A DNA stretch of 64,000 bases. It comes from Rhodoplanes sp. Z2-YC6860. GTDB taxonomy: Bacteria > Pseudomonadota > Alphaproteobacteria > Rhizobiales > Xanthobacteraceae. A program made the translations under genes and the position numbers. The notes beneath the pieces are model-generated. The model saw only the letters and a list, made by a program, of their open reading frames with translations. It had not been told where the DNA came from and did not search any database. Positions 15,856 through 23,863 of the stretch are shown in pieces. Within the stretch, counting starts at the first letter, position 1. Every line of letters begins with the position of its first letter. The DNA lies in the NCBI RefSeq assembly GCF_001579845.1, contig NZ_CP007440.1, positions 1,054,001 to 1,118,000 on the forward strand, given 5' to 3'.

Positions 15856-18216
15856 ATGAGTGGGCAGAGGACCCGGGTATGGAATGCCCGGCAGGTAATT
15901 TGCGCAGCGGTGTCGATGATTTCCTACGCCGCGCTGACGACAAGCCTGGCGGCACAACAGCAAGCGAAAGTGAGTCCAGCGGCGCGCGATGCACGCGCGC
16001 AAGCGCAGTCGGATCAATCGGTGTCGCTGCCGCGCATCAATGTTCATCGCGCCAAACCGCAGCCGCGTCGTCGCGTTGCTGTTCGGCCTGCGCCGGCTCC
16101 GCCACCGGCTGCGCCGCGACCCGTGGTTCAAGGCGAGCGAGGCACTGGTCCCGTCAGCGGCTACACGGCAAGCCAGAGTGTCACGGCGACCAAGACCGAC
16201 ACGCCGGTTCTTGAAACACCGCAGTCGATCTCTGTCGTCACGAAAGATCAGGCCACCGCGCAGGGCGCGCAGACACTCACGCAGGCGCTGCACTACGTGC
16301 CGGGCGTGACGTTCGACACCTACAGTTCGAACACCTTCTTCGACGCCATCAAGGTGCGCGGCTTCGACGCTCCGCAATATCTCGATGGCCTGCGGCTGCC
16401 GAAAGATCCCGGCACGCAGTTCGCCATCCCGCGCATCGAGCCTTACGGGCTCGAGCGCTTCGAAGTGTTGAAGGGACCATCGTCCGGGCTCTACGGCCAG
16501 ACCGAACCTGGCGGTCTGGTCAACATGGTGAGCAAGCGGCCGGTCTTCACGCCGTTCGTCGAAATGATCGGACAGACCGGTTCGTTCGATCGCCTGCAAG
16601 GCTCGTTCGATGCCGGCGGGCCGTTGGGCGGCAAGGATTCCAAGTTCGCTTATCGGATCACCGGTCTCGCGCGCGATTCCGGCACGCAATACGACTACCA
16701 GCAGGACAACAAGCTCTTCATCGCGCCGAGCCTGACGTATCAGCCGACGCCGGACACGTCATTCACGTTCCTCAGCCACTATCAGAAGATCGACAACAAG
16801 GGATTCCAACAGTACGTCCCCGGCGTGGGCTCGCTGTACGGCAATCCGAACGGCCGGATTCCTTCGAGCCGTTATATCGGCGAACCGAATGTCGACGGTT
16901 ACCGGCTGGAGCAATACGGCATCGGCTACGCGTTCGAGCATCGCATCAACGAGATCTTCCAGTTCCGGCAGAATCTCCGTTTCCTTTCGAACGGGATGGA
17001 CCTCGCCGCGACGCGGCCCGAGGGTCTCGCCGGCGATCTGCGGACCGTCAGCCGCTCGATGAACTACGTACAGGCCGACACGCGGGATTTCGCCATCGAC
17101 AACCAGCTGCAGGCCGATTTCTTCACCGGGCCTTTCAAGCACAAGGTTCTGGCCGGCATCGATTACATCGACATCAAAAGCCAGTCGGACTATCGCTCAA
17201 CGTTCATCTCGCCGATCAACATGTTCGCTCCGAACTACGGCGCCTTTGTGCCGTCGGCATCGTCACTGGCGCCGATCATCCTGCGCGATGACACGCAGAA
17301 GCAGACCGGCATCTATCTTCAGGACCAGATCAAGTTCGACCGCTTTACGCTGACGCTGACCGGCCGCCACGACGAAGCGAGCCAGGAGAGTGTGAGCAAG
17401 GGCAGCTTCCCGCCGCCCGGAGTGACCAGATCCGATGATCGGGCCGATACGGGGCGTGTGGGTCTCAATTACCTGTTCGACTTCGGCCTTGCGCCTTACG
17501 TCAGCTATTCGACGTCGTTCAATCCCGCGCTCGGCACCACGCTCTCCGGCAGTCCCTTCAAGCCGACCACGGGCACGGGCCAGGAGATCGGCGTGAAGTA
17601 CAAGCCGCCGGGCTCGAACCTGCTGTTCACCGCTGCGGCATTCGACATCACGCAGCAGAACGTCCTCACGGCCGATCCAAGCAACGTCTTCTTCAGCGTG
17701 CAGACCGGCGAGGTCGAGGTGAAGGGCTTCGAGTTCGAAGTGCGCGGCAACGTCACGCGGAACCTGGAGATCGTCGGCGGCTACAGCCACCTCGATCCGA
17801 GGGTCACGCGCAGCAACGACGGCAACGTCGGCAACTTCATGGTCAATGTCCCGCGCGAGCAGGCGTCGCTGTGGGGCGTCTACACCTGGTACAACGGGCC
17901 GCTGGCAGGTTTCGGCATCGGCGCTGGCGTCCGCTATGTCGGCGAGGCTTATGCCGACAACGCCAACCAGGTTCGCATCCCGTCCTACACGCTGTACGAC
18001 GCCGCGCTCTATTACGACTTCGCCTATTTGCGTCCGGACCTGAAGGGCTGGAAGGCGCAGCTCAACGCGCTGAACCTGTTCGATCACTATTACGTCGCAT
18101 CCTGCGTGATCAACGTGAACTACTGCGGCATGGGCCAGGCGCGCACCGTTCTGCTCGCGTTGAAGTACAACTGGCAGCAGGAGGATAGCCCGCAGAGAGG
18201 CCTGATCACGAAATGA
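15856..18216 (+). CDS. TonB-dependent siderophore receptor
   Basis: A 786-residue outer-membrane receptor for ferric siderophores. A long signal (about residues 1-33) is followed by a Pro/Ala/Arg-rich linker, then the plug with TPQSISVVTKDQ and LEVLKGPSSGLYGQTEPGG-like motifs, then the beta-barrel. The last barrel strand (TVLLALKYNW) is followed by about 13 further residues running into the next gene, so the usual terminal aromatic residue is not terminal here. The stop overlaps the PepSY gene start as ATGA. Iron regulation is likely from family and context. Confidence 0.95.
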   Translation: MSGQRTRVWNARQVICAAVSMISYAALTTSLAAQQQAKVSPAARDARAQAQSDQSVSLPRINVHRAKPQPRRRVAVRPAPAPPPAAPRPVVQGERGTGPVSGYTASQSVTATKTDTPVLETPQSISVVTKDQATAQGAQTLTQALHYVPGVTFDTYSSNTFFDAIKVRGFDAPQYLDGLRLPKDPGTQFAIPRIEPYGLERFEVLKGPSSGLYGQTEPGGLVNMVSKRPVFTPFVEMIGQTGSFDRLQGSFDAGGPLGGKDSKFAYRITGLARDSGTQYDYQQDNKLFIAPSLTYQPTPDTSFTFLSHYQKIDNKGFQQYVPGVGSLYGNPNGRIPSSRYIGEPNVDGYRLEQYGIGYAFEHRINEIFQFRQNLRFLSNGMDLAATRPEGLAGDLRTVSRSMNYVQADTRDFAIDNQLQADFFTGPFKHKVLAGIDYIDIKSQSDYRSTFISPINMFAPNYGAFVPSASSLAPIILRDDTQKQTGIYLQDQIKFDRFTLTLTGRHDEASQESVSKGSFPPPGVTRSDDRADTGRVGLNYLFDFGLAPYVSYSTSFNPALGTTLSGSPFKPTTGTGQEIGVKYKPPGSNLLFTAAAFDITQQNVLTADPSNVFFSVQTGEVEVKGFEFEVRGNVTRNLEIVGGYSHLDPRVTRSNDGNVGNFMVNVPREQASLWGVYTWYNGPLAGFGIGAGVRYVGEAYADNANQVRIPSYTLYDAALYYDFAYLRPDLKGWKAQLNALNLFDHYYVASCVINVNYCGMGQARTVLLALKYNWQQEDSPQRGLITK

Positions 18217-19361
18217 ACACGCGGACGATCCGCCGATGGTCCTGGGTCCACAAATGGACCAGCTTGGTCTGCACGGCATTTCTCTTGATGCTGTGCATCA
18301 CCGGGCTGCCGCTGATCTTCAAGGACGAGATCGACGAGCTGCTGCACGAGGAGGTCGCGGCGGCCGAGGTCCCGGCGGGCACGCCGAAGGCCGATCTCGA
18401 CCGCGTGGTCGCGGCGGGCCTGGCGCAGCATCCGGGTCAGGTGGTGCAGTTCCTGATCTGGGACCGCGATGAGCCGGACAAGGTGACGTTGTCGGTCGGG
18501 AAATCCTACGATTCCGATCCGACCAAGAACGTCTTCGTTCATGTCGATGCGCACACCGGGACATACCTGGACTCGCCCGATGTCACACACCGTCTGACCT
18601 ACATTCTGCTCAAGCTGCACACCGACATGTTTGCCGATCTGCCGGGCAAGCTGTTCCTCGGATTGATGGGGCTGCTGTTCGTCGTCGCCATTGTTTCGGG
18701 CGTGGTGGTCTATGCGCCGTCGATGCGGAAGCTCGAGTTCGGCACCGTGCGTCGTCACCGGCCGCGGCGGGTGCGCTGGCTCGATCTGCATAATCTTCTG
18801 GGCGTGGTCACGGTCGGCTGGGCGCTGGCGGTGGGCTTCACCGGCGTGGTCAACACCTGGGCCGACGTCATCCTGAAGATCTGGCAATTCGGCCAGCTCG
18901 CCGAGATGACCGGGCCGTTCAAGGGCATGCCGGTGCCGCAGAATCTGCACTCGATCGAGGCTGTGGTGCAGACCGCCAAGCGCGAGGTGCCGGGCATGAT
19001 CCCGTTCTTCGTCGCCTATCCGGGCACGCCCTTCACCAGCACCGCGCATTTCGCGGTGTTCATGCGCGGCGACACGCCGTTGACCTCGCGGCTGCTCAAG
19101 CCGGCGCTCATCAATGCGGCGACCGGCGAGTTCACCGATTCGCGCGATCTGCCTTGGTACGTGACGGCGCTGCTGGTGTCGCAGCCGCTGCATTTCGGCG
19201 ACTATGGCGGCATGCCGCTCAAGATCATCTGGGCGGTGCTCGACATCATCACGATCATGGTGCTCGGAAGCGGGCTTTATCTCTGGCTGTGGCGCGCGCC
19301 GCGCGTGCGTCGCGAGCCGGCCGCCGAGATCGCTGCGCCATCTTACGGACCATCGGCATGA
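18213..19361 (+). CDS. PepSY-associated TM helix domain protein (PiuB-like)
   Basis: A 382-residue inner-membrane protein with an N-terminal helix (WTSLVCTAFLLMLCITGLPL), a central periplasmic PepSY-like region, further helices near 150 and 195-215 (WLDLHNLLGVVTVGWALAVGF region), and one near the C-terminus. Proteins of this type accompany siderophore receptors and are thought to act as membrane reductases or helpers in iron release. The gene overlaps both the receptor and the next small gene by 4 bp, so the three are translated as a unit. Confidence 0.92.
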   Translation: MNTRTIRRWSWVHKWTSLVCTAFLLMLCITGLPLIFKDEIDELLHEEVAAAEVPAGTPKADLDRVVAAGLAQHPGQVVQFLIWDRDEPDKVTLSVGKSYDSDPTKNVFVHVDAHTGTYLDSPDVTHRLTYILLKLHTDMFADLPGKLFLGLMGLLFVVAIVSGVVVYAPSMRKLEFGTVRRHRPRRVRWLDLHNLLGVVTVGWALAVGFTGVVNTWADVILKIWQFGQLAEMTGPFKGMPVPQNLHSIEAVVQTAKREVPGMIPFFVAYPGTPFTSTAHFAVFMRGDTPLTSRLLKPALINAATGEFTDSRDLPWYVTALLVSQPLHFGDYGGMPLKIIWAVLDIITIMVLGSGLYLWLWRAPRVRREPAAEIAAPSYGPSA

Positions 19362-19576
19362 CATTCGAAGCGAAGACGCGGCGGCGCCGACAGAGTCTCG
19401 GCGCGATTTTCGTCGTGCCGGCCATTCTCGCCATGCTCAGTGGTATCGGACTGATCTCGGCGCTGCTCGGCGACGGCATGTGGGACGGTCTGTCGTGGCT
19501 GGCGCTGTCGGTGCCGATCGTCGTGGTGATCTGGTTCGCGCTCTTGCGGCGGCGACGCGGCTCGAGAAATGATTGA
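19358..19576 (+). CDS. small two-helix membrane protein of the siderophore operon
   Basis: A 72-residue protein with two predicted membrane helices (about residues 16-37 and 44-63) between a basic N-terminus (KTRRRRQ) and a basic C-terminus (RRRRGSR). The ATG overlaps the PepSY gene stop as ATGA, which strongly supports a real coding unit. I recognise no named family with certainty; small hypothetical membrane proteins often end PepSY/TonB-receptor operons. Function unknown. Confidence 0.75.
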   Translation: MTFEAKTRRRRQSLGAIFVVPAILAMLSGIGLISALLGDGMWDGLSWLALSVPIVVVIWFALLRRRRGSRND

Positions 19577-19762
19577 TCATTGCATTGCATGAACGCGCTG
19601 CATAACGGATGATTGTTGCGGTCCGCCTCAGCAATCCTCGACCGACCCGTCGCGGTAGCAGGCGAGATCAGAATTGCAATTGATGCACTTGACGCGTTCG
19701 CGCGAACGACACCATCCTGACGCCTTACATGCTCTCATTATCGTTGACCCCGGTTCGGGGGG

Positions 19763-20131
19763 ATGAAGACGCGCGATCCAAGCAATCCCTCAAGCGAGAT
19801 GAAGCCAACCGGCATGATCAGGAAGCTCGTAACGAAATTCGTTTCTTCGGTGGGCAAGAGTCGGAGTCGGATCAAACGGGCGACTTTGTTGGCAGAGCAG
19901 AACGCCAAACAGATGGGTGCATTGATCCTGGAAGTCCAAGGCATTTCCACTCGCCTGGACGATATCCAGAAAACGTTGTCGCAGCTATCCGCCGAAACGC
20001 GCGCGCAATTTCAGGCGACACACAAAAGCATCGAAGAGCGGTTCGATGCCTTCGAAAGGCAAATAGCCGGAGACCGGACTACGTTCAGGATGTCGTCAAG
20101 TGCTGCCCAGGAGGACTCATCTGGTCAATAG
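19763..20131 (+). CDS. hypothetical coiled-coil protein
   Basis: A 122-residue open frame with a basic N-terminal part and a heptad-like helical region (about residues 40-95: repeated Leu/Ile/Phe spacing among Gln, Glu, Arg) that looks like a coiled coil. There are no cysteines or membrane segments. It is followed by the two-domain transferase gene. The start is uncertain (ATG at 19763, 19799 or 19814). Composition is less GC-rich than the rest of the window. No family is recognised and it might not be expressed. Confidence 0.45.
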   Translation: MKTRDPSNPSSEMKPTGMIRKLVTKFVSSVGKSRSRIKRATLLAEQNAKQMGALILEVQGISTRLDDIQKTLSQLSAETRAQFQATHKSIEERFDAFERQIAGDRTTFRMSSSAAQEDSSGQ

Positions 20132-20205
20132 CGATTGGACATCAATGGCTGTGCCATTCATCGACGGACGTTGACGCGAGCGGAAGGTTTATAGGGAGGC
20201 TCGTT

Positions 20206-21678
20206 GTGAATTTCCGCCGTATCGACGTTCAAGACCGAGCACGTACCGCCATTATCTGGCTGACGCATTTTCATGAAGATAAATCATTCGCCGCGTTTCA
20301 GCGTCTCTCCTCAGAAGTAGGGCAGCAATTCGATACTTACGCGGTGCTGAATGGAGGAGAAAATAGTGAACCGCATCCTTTGTATATAAACCTGACGCAG
20401 GACGACCTTAGAAAGGCATTGCCAACTCGGGCGTCAGGCGTTCTGGAATCGGGCGATCTGCTTGCAGGATATGGTGATTGCCTTCGGCTCGCTGCTATCG
20501 CCGCGATTCACCCTTATCGTTTCTATTGGTTTATCGAGTACGACGTCGATTTCTCGGGAGCGTGGCTCGATTTTTTTCAAGCATTCGAAGGCAATACGGC
20601 TGACTTGTTGGGAACCACTCTACATTCGCGTTCGGACGATCCCGATTGGTATCATTGGCGCACTTTTGGCGCGCCGCAGGACGTTTCAACCAATACCTAT
20701 CACAAGGGGTTTTTTCCGATCTCTCGCATATCCGGCCGCTTAGCAAGGCAGTATCGGCTTGAAATTATCGGCGACTGGCAGGGCCATTTCGAGGCTTTGC
20801 TGCCAACCATCGCGATTTACCGCGGTTTAAGGGTAGAGGACATCGGCGGCAATGGACCATTTGCGCCCGCAGAGCGCGCTGGCCGGTTTTATTCCGACAC
20901 TGGCTTACTCTATCCTGGCACCTTCCGTTATCGCCCCCCGGTGTCCAACTCCTATTTTTCAGAGAGCAATCCCGATTTTTCCGAACCTGGAAAATTATGG
21001 CACCCGATCAAGACCGACGATTTCCAAGCGCAGCATCGGTCGATTCGTTACCCCGCAGCACAGCCCAAGGAAATTGGTCCTCCGCACCTTTTCGATGGCG
21101 AGCACGGTTTTTTCGAATCCGTGCTGAGACGCGGTGTCGACAGATATCAGGAGTTCGGTGTCGGAGGATCGACCGTCGCCGTCATTCAAGCCGGCGCGAC
21201 CGAAGTGGTGGTCGTGGACAGCGACCTGGCATGGGTTGAGGCCGCGAGGCACAATCACGCGATTCAACGGCATATCGAGGCCGGCTTGGCCACGATCTTA
21301 CACGCGGACATCGGCCCCACTGGCGAGTGGGGATATCCCCTTAATATGAATATGAAGGCCTGGGCGGCTTACGTTTCCAAGCCCTGGGTCGAATGGGCAC
21401 GGCGAGGCACTTTTCCGGACCTCGTATACGTCGATGGCCGCTTTCGTGTTGCTGCCGCTCTATCGGCTGTCATTGCCAGCCAGGACAGGACGGCGGGTGC
21501 GCTACGGGTTCTTGTCCACGATTTTGTCCCTGAGGAGAGGCCCACATACTCCAAGATGCTTGTTGCATTCGACACGATCGAGCAGGTCGGCACATTGCGA
21601 TTGATGGTGCCAAAGCCCGAGCCTGATTGGTCCGCCGTCGTGTGCGCATTTCTGGAAGCGCTATCCACTCCGGAATGA
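20206..21678 (+). CDS. two-domain protein: glycosyltransferase-like N-terminus, SAM-methyltransferase-like C-terminus
   Basis: About 490 residues starting at a GTG with GGGAGG six bases upstream; a longer open frame reaches back to 19729, but its extra part does not look like protein. The N-terminal part has a hydrophobic strand (TAIIWLTHFHE) and a DxD-like site (FIEYDVDFSG), suggesting a GT-A fold. The C-terminal part reads as a Rossmann methyltransferase-like domain: EFGVGGSTVAVIQAG, acidic strand end VVVVDSD, and PDLVYVDGRFR. It lies in a lower-GC island beside another glycosyltransferase. A surface-glycan role is an inference. Confidence 0.7.
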   Translation: MNFRRIDVQDRARTAIIWLTHFHEDKSFAAFQRLSSEVGQQFDTYAVLNGGENSEPHPLYINLTQDDLRKALPTRASGVLESGDLLAGYGDCLRLAAIAAIHPYRFYWFIEYDVDFSGAWLDFFQAFEGNTADLLGTTLHSRSDDPDWYHWRTFGAPQDVSTNTYHKGFFPISRISGRLARQYRLEIIGDWQGHFEALLPTIAIYRGLRVEDIGGNGPFAPAERAGRFYSDTGLLYPGTFRYRPPVSNSYFSESNPDFSEPGKLWHPIKTDDFQAQHRSIRYPAAQPKEIGPPHLFDGEHGFFESVLRRGVDRYQEFGVGGSTVAVIQAGATEVVVVDSDLAWVEAARHNHAIQRHIEAGLATILHADIGPTGEWGYPLNMNMKAWAAYVSKPWVEWARRGTFPDLVYVDGRFRVAAALSAVIASQDRTAGALRVLVHDFVPEERPTYSKMLVAFDTIEQVGTLRLMVPKPEPDWSAVVCAFLEALSTPE

Positions 21679-21697
21679 AATTTCGAAGCGGCGGGCC

Positions 21698-21725
21698 AGG
21701 AGTTCGAATCTCTTCGAGCGCGCCA
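21698..21725 (+). other. tRNA 3'-end remnant (T-arm and acceptor strand), possible att site
   Basis: The sequence reads as a tRNA 3' end: T-stem AGGAG/CTCTT around the loop TTCGAAT (21698-21714), acceptor strand CGAGCGC (21715-21721), discriminator G and CCA. The acceptor strand would pair with GCGCTCG, as in several tRNA-Arg genes. No matching 5' half, D-arm or anticodon arm lies upstream, because the region is the coding end and stop of the preceding gene. Such 3' fragments are left where tRNA-targeting integrases insert DNA. The CCA end also forms an 8-bp hairpin with TGGCGCGC just after it. Confidence 0.55.
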
Positions 21726-21765
21726 CGTTGGCGCGCCCATTCAAAGTCTAGGCCGGATAGCTGCA

Positions 21766-22683
21766 TCAATGTTGCACTTGCTTCAGAAGCACTTTGTCGA
21801 GTTCATCAAGCACCCCGGAATCGATGGTCATGTCGAATTTTCGAGCGAAGTGAGCTCGTGTCAAAGCCATCTTTGGCAAATCGCTCGTTGTAAGTGTGAC
21901 CGGGTGAGCGGAATGAGCCGGCCATTCGACATAGCGCCAATTATCGTTTGAGCATTTTAAATTTGGGGCATTGCACAAAACGCTTTGGAAGTACGATTCG
22001 TCCGGGATCACGACGCCGAACCTTTCGAGATCCTTGAAATGAGCCAACAAGGCCGGCTTGGTTTGATAATAGTGAATGAGGTAGTCGACGGCCTTTTGAT
22101 TGACGCAGAACCACTGCGCTCCTGCGAAACAATGAAAGTCTTTGCGAAACGGAATAAACGGATAGGTCAATACGGGGGAGGTCAATTTCAAGACCGGCAA
22201 TGAAATGCCTATTCGTGCTTCGAGTTTTGGAAATCCGAACTTCTTGATGCAGTAGCGGCTTTCGTAGCAGAGTGCGTGCCACTCATTGTCATAGGGTTTG
22301 TAGGAAATTTTCTGGTGCGTGATGTGAGCATCGTATTCACTTGCACCAAAATCCCGCTGAATTGCCTCAGCAGGCTTCAGTGGGTAATCCGAACCGCTCA
22401 ATACGATGAACCAATCCGGGCTCTCTTTTGCTCGACGCAACGTCGCCAACGCGCGTATTGTCGCTTCAACGAGCGAACACGTCCCCCATTTGGTTTTGAC
22501 ATGCGGGCTGACGAGTGAAATATTTTCCGTTAGGACAAAATCGGACGGTAGATCGCTCTGATAAAAATCGTGATGCCATCCAATCGGAGGGTGGTCAAAC
22601 ATACGATTAAGCGTGTTGACGAGCCGCACTGCCTGCGCAGTTTGATCATGAGTCAACAAGGCAAATCCGATCCTCTTTGGCAT
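21766..22683 (-). CDS. Core-2/I-branching family beta-1,6-N-acetylglucosaminyltransferase-like protein
   Basis: A 305-residue protein of the Core-2/I-branching enzyme family (glycosyltransferase family 14 type). Hallmarks seen are the N-terminal GFALLTHDQ, the WFIVLSGSDYPLKP motif at about 91-104, and the later GAQWFCVNQKAVDYL and PDESYFQSVL segments. No signal or membrane helix is obvious. It lies convergent to the two-domain transferase gene, in the same lower-GC segment. A role in decorating a surface polysaccharide or glycoconjugate is likely; donor and acceptor are unknown. Confidence 0.88.
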   Translation of the reverse strand: MPKRIGFALLTHDQTAQAVRLVNTLNRMFDHPPIGWHHDFYQSDLPSDFVLTENISLVSPHVKTKWGTCSLVEATIRALATLRRAKESPDWFIVLSGSDYPLKPAEAIQRDFGASEYDAHITHQKISYKPYDNEWHALCYESRYCIKKFGFPKLEARIGISLPVLKLTSPVLTYPFIPFRKDFHCFAGAQWFCVNQKAVDYLIHYYQTKPALLAHFKDLERFGVVIPDESYFQSVLCNAPNLKCSNDNWRYVEWPAHSAHPVTLTTSDLPKMALTRAHFARKFDMTIDSGVLDELDKVLLKQVQH

Positions 22684-22944
22684 CGGTTTACAAGCTTGTT
22701 GGACCGGGCATGCGCATCGTCGTTGTTGATCCTATGGTGCGAGCCTGCGGTTGTCACGGTTGCCAGCGTTTGATCTCGCATAGCGCGGGTCAGTGAGCAA
22801 AACGTCCTGCGGCTCAGCCGGTTGAGATGGCGTGCCACGCCGCATTTTTCGGTTTGCATTCCCGCAAATCACGTATAGACGCGAATTTGCCTCGTTCACT
22901 GAGGGCGTCATCTAGAGACGTCTATTTGGCGGAGCGGGGTGTGG

Positions 22945-23341
22945 CGCCTGCAGGCGTGGTTCGTAGCCGCGTCCCAGGGTGCGATGCCATCGTCCGTCCC
23001 CGATGAGGGGGCCGCCTTCAGTGGCAGGGCGCGATCGGGTGAAAGCGGGCGCAAATGCCCCCTGGAGCATGGTGGGTGAAAACCCAGCCGGTCCGATCGA
23101 ATCTCGAACGGTGGCCTCGCAATAAATCGCCACAAGTGGAGCGCCGGGAGGCGAGCGGGCCTGATCGCAAAGGCCCGCGGCACCTCTCGCAAAGGTGCCC
23201 CCAAGGTGCGCCGTCTCGGCGCTCCGCGCCCTCACTCATGTGAGGGGAAGGGAAAAGAGAGAGGCGCTGGCCCCGCGCCTGCTTTGAAGGGGCCGATGAA
23301 TCACGCCTGTATGGATGTTGATGGGATGCGCTTAGGAGCGC
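22945..23341. ncRNA. candidate structured RNA: run of tight hairpins, gene-free region
   Basis: The gap 22684-23563 holds no convincing gene. Within it I read successive hairpins: 22945-22956 palindrome; 23047-23060; 23073-23086 (TGGGT stem with GAAA tetraloop); 23111-23133; 23154-23179 (8 bp); 23179-23199 (7 bp); 23208-23222 (6 bp, 3-base loop); 23229-23246 (7 bp); 23262-23280 (6 bp); 23328-23341. Three consecutive loops (23116-23128, 23163-23170, 23186-23192) contain TCGCAA. This regularity suggests a folded RNA or a repeat-derived element. Strand is not decidable by eye, no promoter is clear, and short frames of about 100 residues across it look spurious. Confidence 0.4.
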
Positions 23342-23415
23342 GGGCTGTTTGACAATTGAATCGGAAAACTGGAGCCAAGCAATTTGGGTACGCGTCAACC
23401 CAAACAACCGGTGTC

Positions 23416-23438
23416 ATTGCCGGGCTCGACCCGGCAAT
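23416..23438. repeat. short palindromic repeat (CTCGA loop)
   Basis: ATTGCCGGG pairs with CCCGGCAAT around the loop CTCGA, a 9-bp perfect stem. Units of this form are a common type of dispersed intergenic palindrome in Bradyrhizobium-like genomes (from general knowledge). It lies between the hairpin-rich region and the small gene at 23564. Confidence 0.6.
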
Positions 23439-23498
23439 CCATGAGCGCGTTCAGCAAAGGCCGTCGTAAGAGCGTGCGTCGTTGCGTCACCGTATGGG

Positions 23499-23519
23499 CC
23501 CCCGGGTCAAGCCCGGGGG
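23499..23519. repeat. short palindromic repeat (TCAAG-loop hairpin), second copy
   Basis: An 8-bp stem (CCCCCGGG with CCCGGGGG) closes the loop TCAAG. Flanks and loop match the copy at 2512-2532, but the stem differs at position 7 with a compensating change on the other arm. It lies just past the stop of the small minus-strand gene at 23564 and could help end that transcript. Confidence 0.7.
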
Positions 23520-23563
23520 TGACGACCGCCTTGTTGACGAAGGTGGAAATCTTCGGTCGCGCG

Positions 23564-23770
23564 TCAGCGCTTTTCGTGATGGACCGGCCGCTTGCCGTCT
23601 TTCTCGCTCGGTGCTTCCGGCTTTGTCGCGGCCGGCTCCGCTCCGCCGCCAACGAAGAAGGGCGGATCGCTGGCCGGGAAGGTGTCCTCAAGAGCTTCGT
23701 CGACAAGACGGTCGGTGACCGGCTTTTCAGGACTGCCCTTCGGCTCGCTGGTCGCTCGTTTGGCTGTCAT
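23564..23770 (-). CDS. small conserved hypothetical protein
   Basis: A 68-residue, hydrophilic, Lys/Glu/Pro-rich protein with the segment VDEALEDTFPASDPP, a motif shared by many short uncharacterised alphaproteobacterial proteins. The ATG at 23770 has GGAG upstream; a GTG one codon earlier is possible. There is no signal or membrane segment. It lies 93 bp downstream of the UbiD stop on the same strand. Function is unknown; the conserved motif is the reason to accept it as a gene. Confidence 0.7.
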   Translation of the reverse strand: MTAKRATSEPKGSPEKPVTDRLVDEALEDTFPASDPPFFVGGGAEPAATKPEAPSEKDGKRPVHHEKR

Positions 23771-23863
23771 CACGCTGCTCCGCGCCCGAGTTCGACGTCA
23801 CCTTCATCTAGGTGGTGTCGCCCGCCGGACAAGGACGACGGGGCGTCCTATTGCGCGGCCCGT

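Noticed and set aside
19729-20205. N-terminal extension of the two-domain transferase frame
   Set aside because: The first 159 residues look non-coding and overlap a separate small frame; a strong ribosome site marks GTG 20206 as the likely start.
21650-21725. A complete tRNA gene
   Set aside because: Only the T-arm and acceptor 3' strand are present; no D-arm, anticodon arm or 5' acceptor strand can be found at the right distance.
22908-23235. Overlapping 98- and 107-residue minus-strand frames in the hairpin region
   Set aside because: They overlap each other in different frames, lack ribosome sites, have no domain signals, and cover sequence better explained by stem-loop structure.
23348-23380. 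A sigma-70 promoter beginning with TTGACA
   Set aside because: A TTGACA is present, but no acceptable -10 element lies about 17 bases downstream and no gene follows on that strand.
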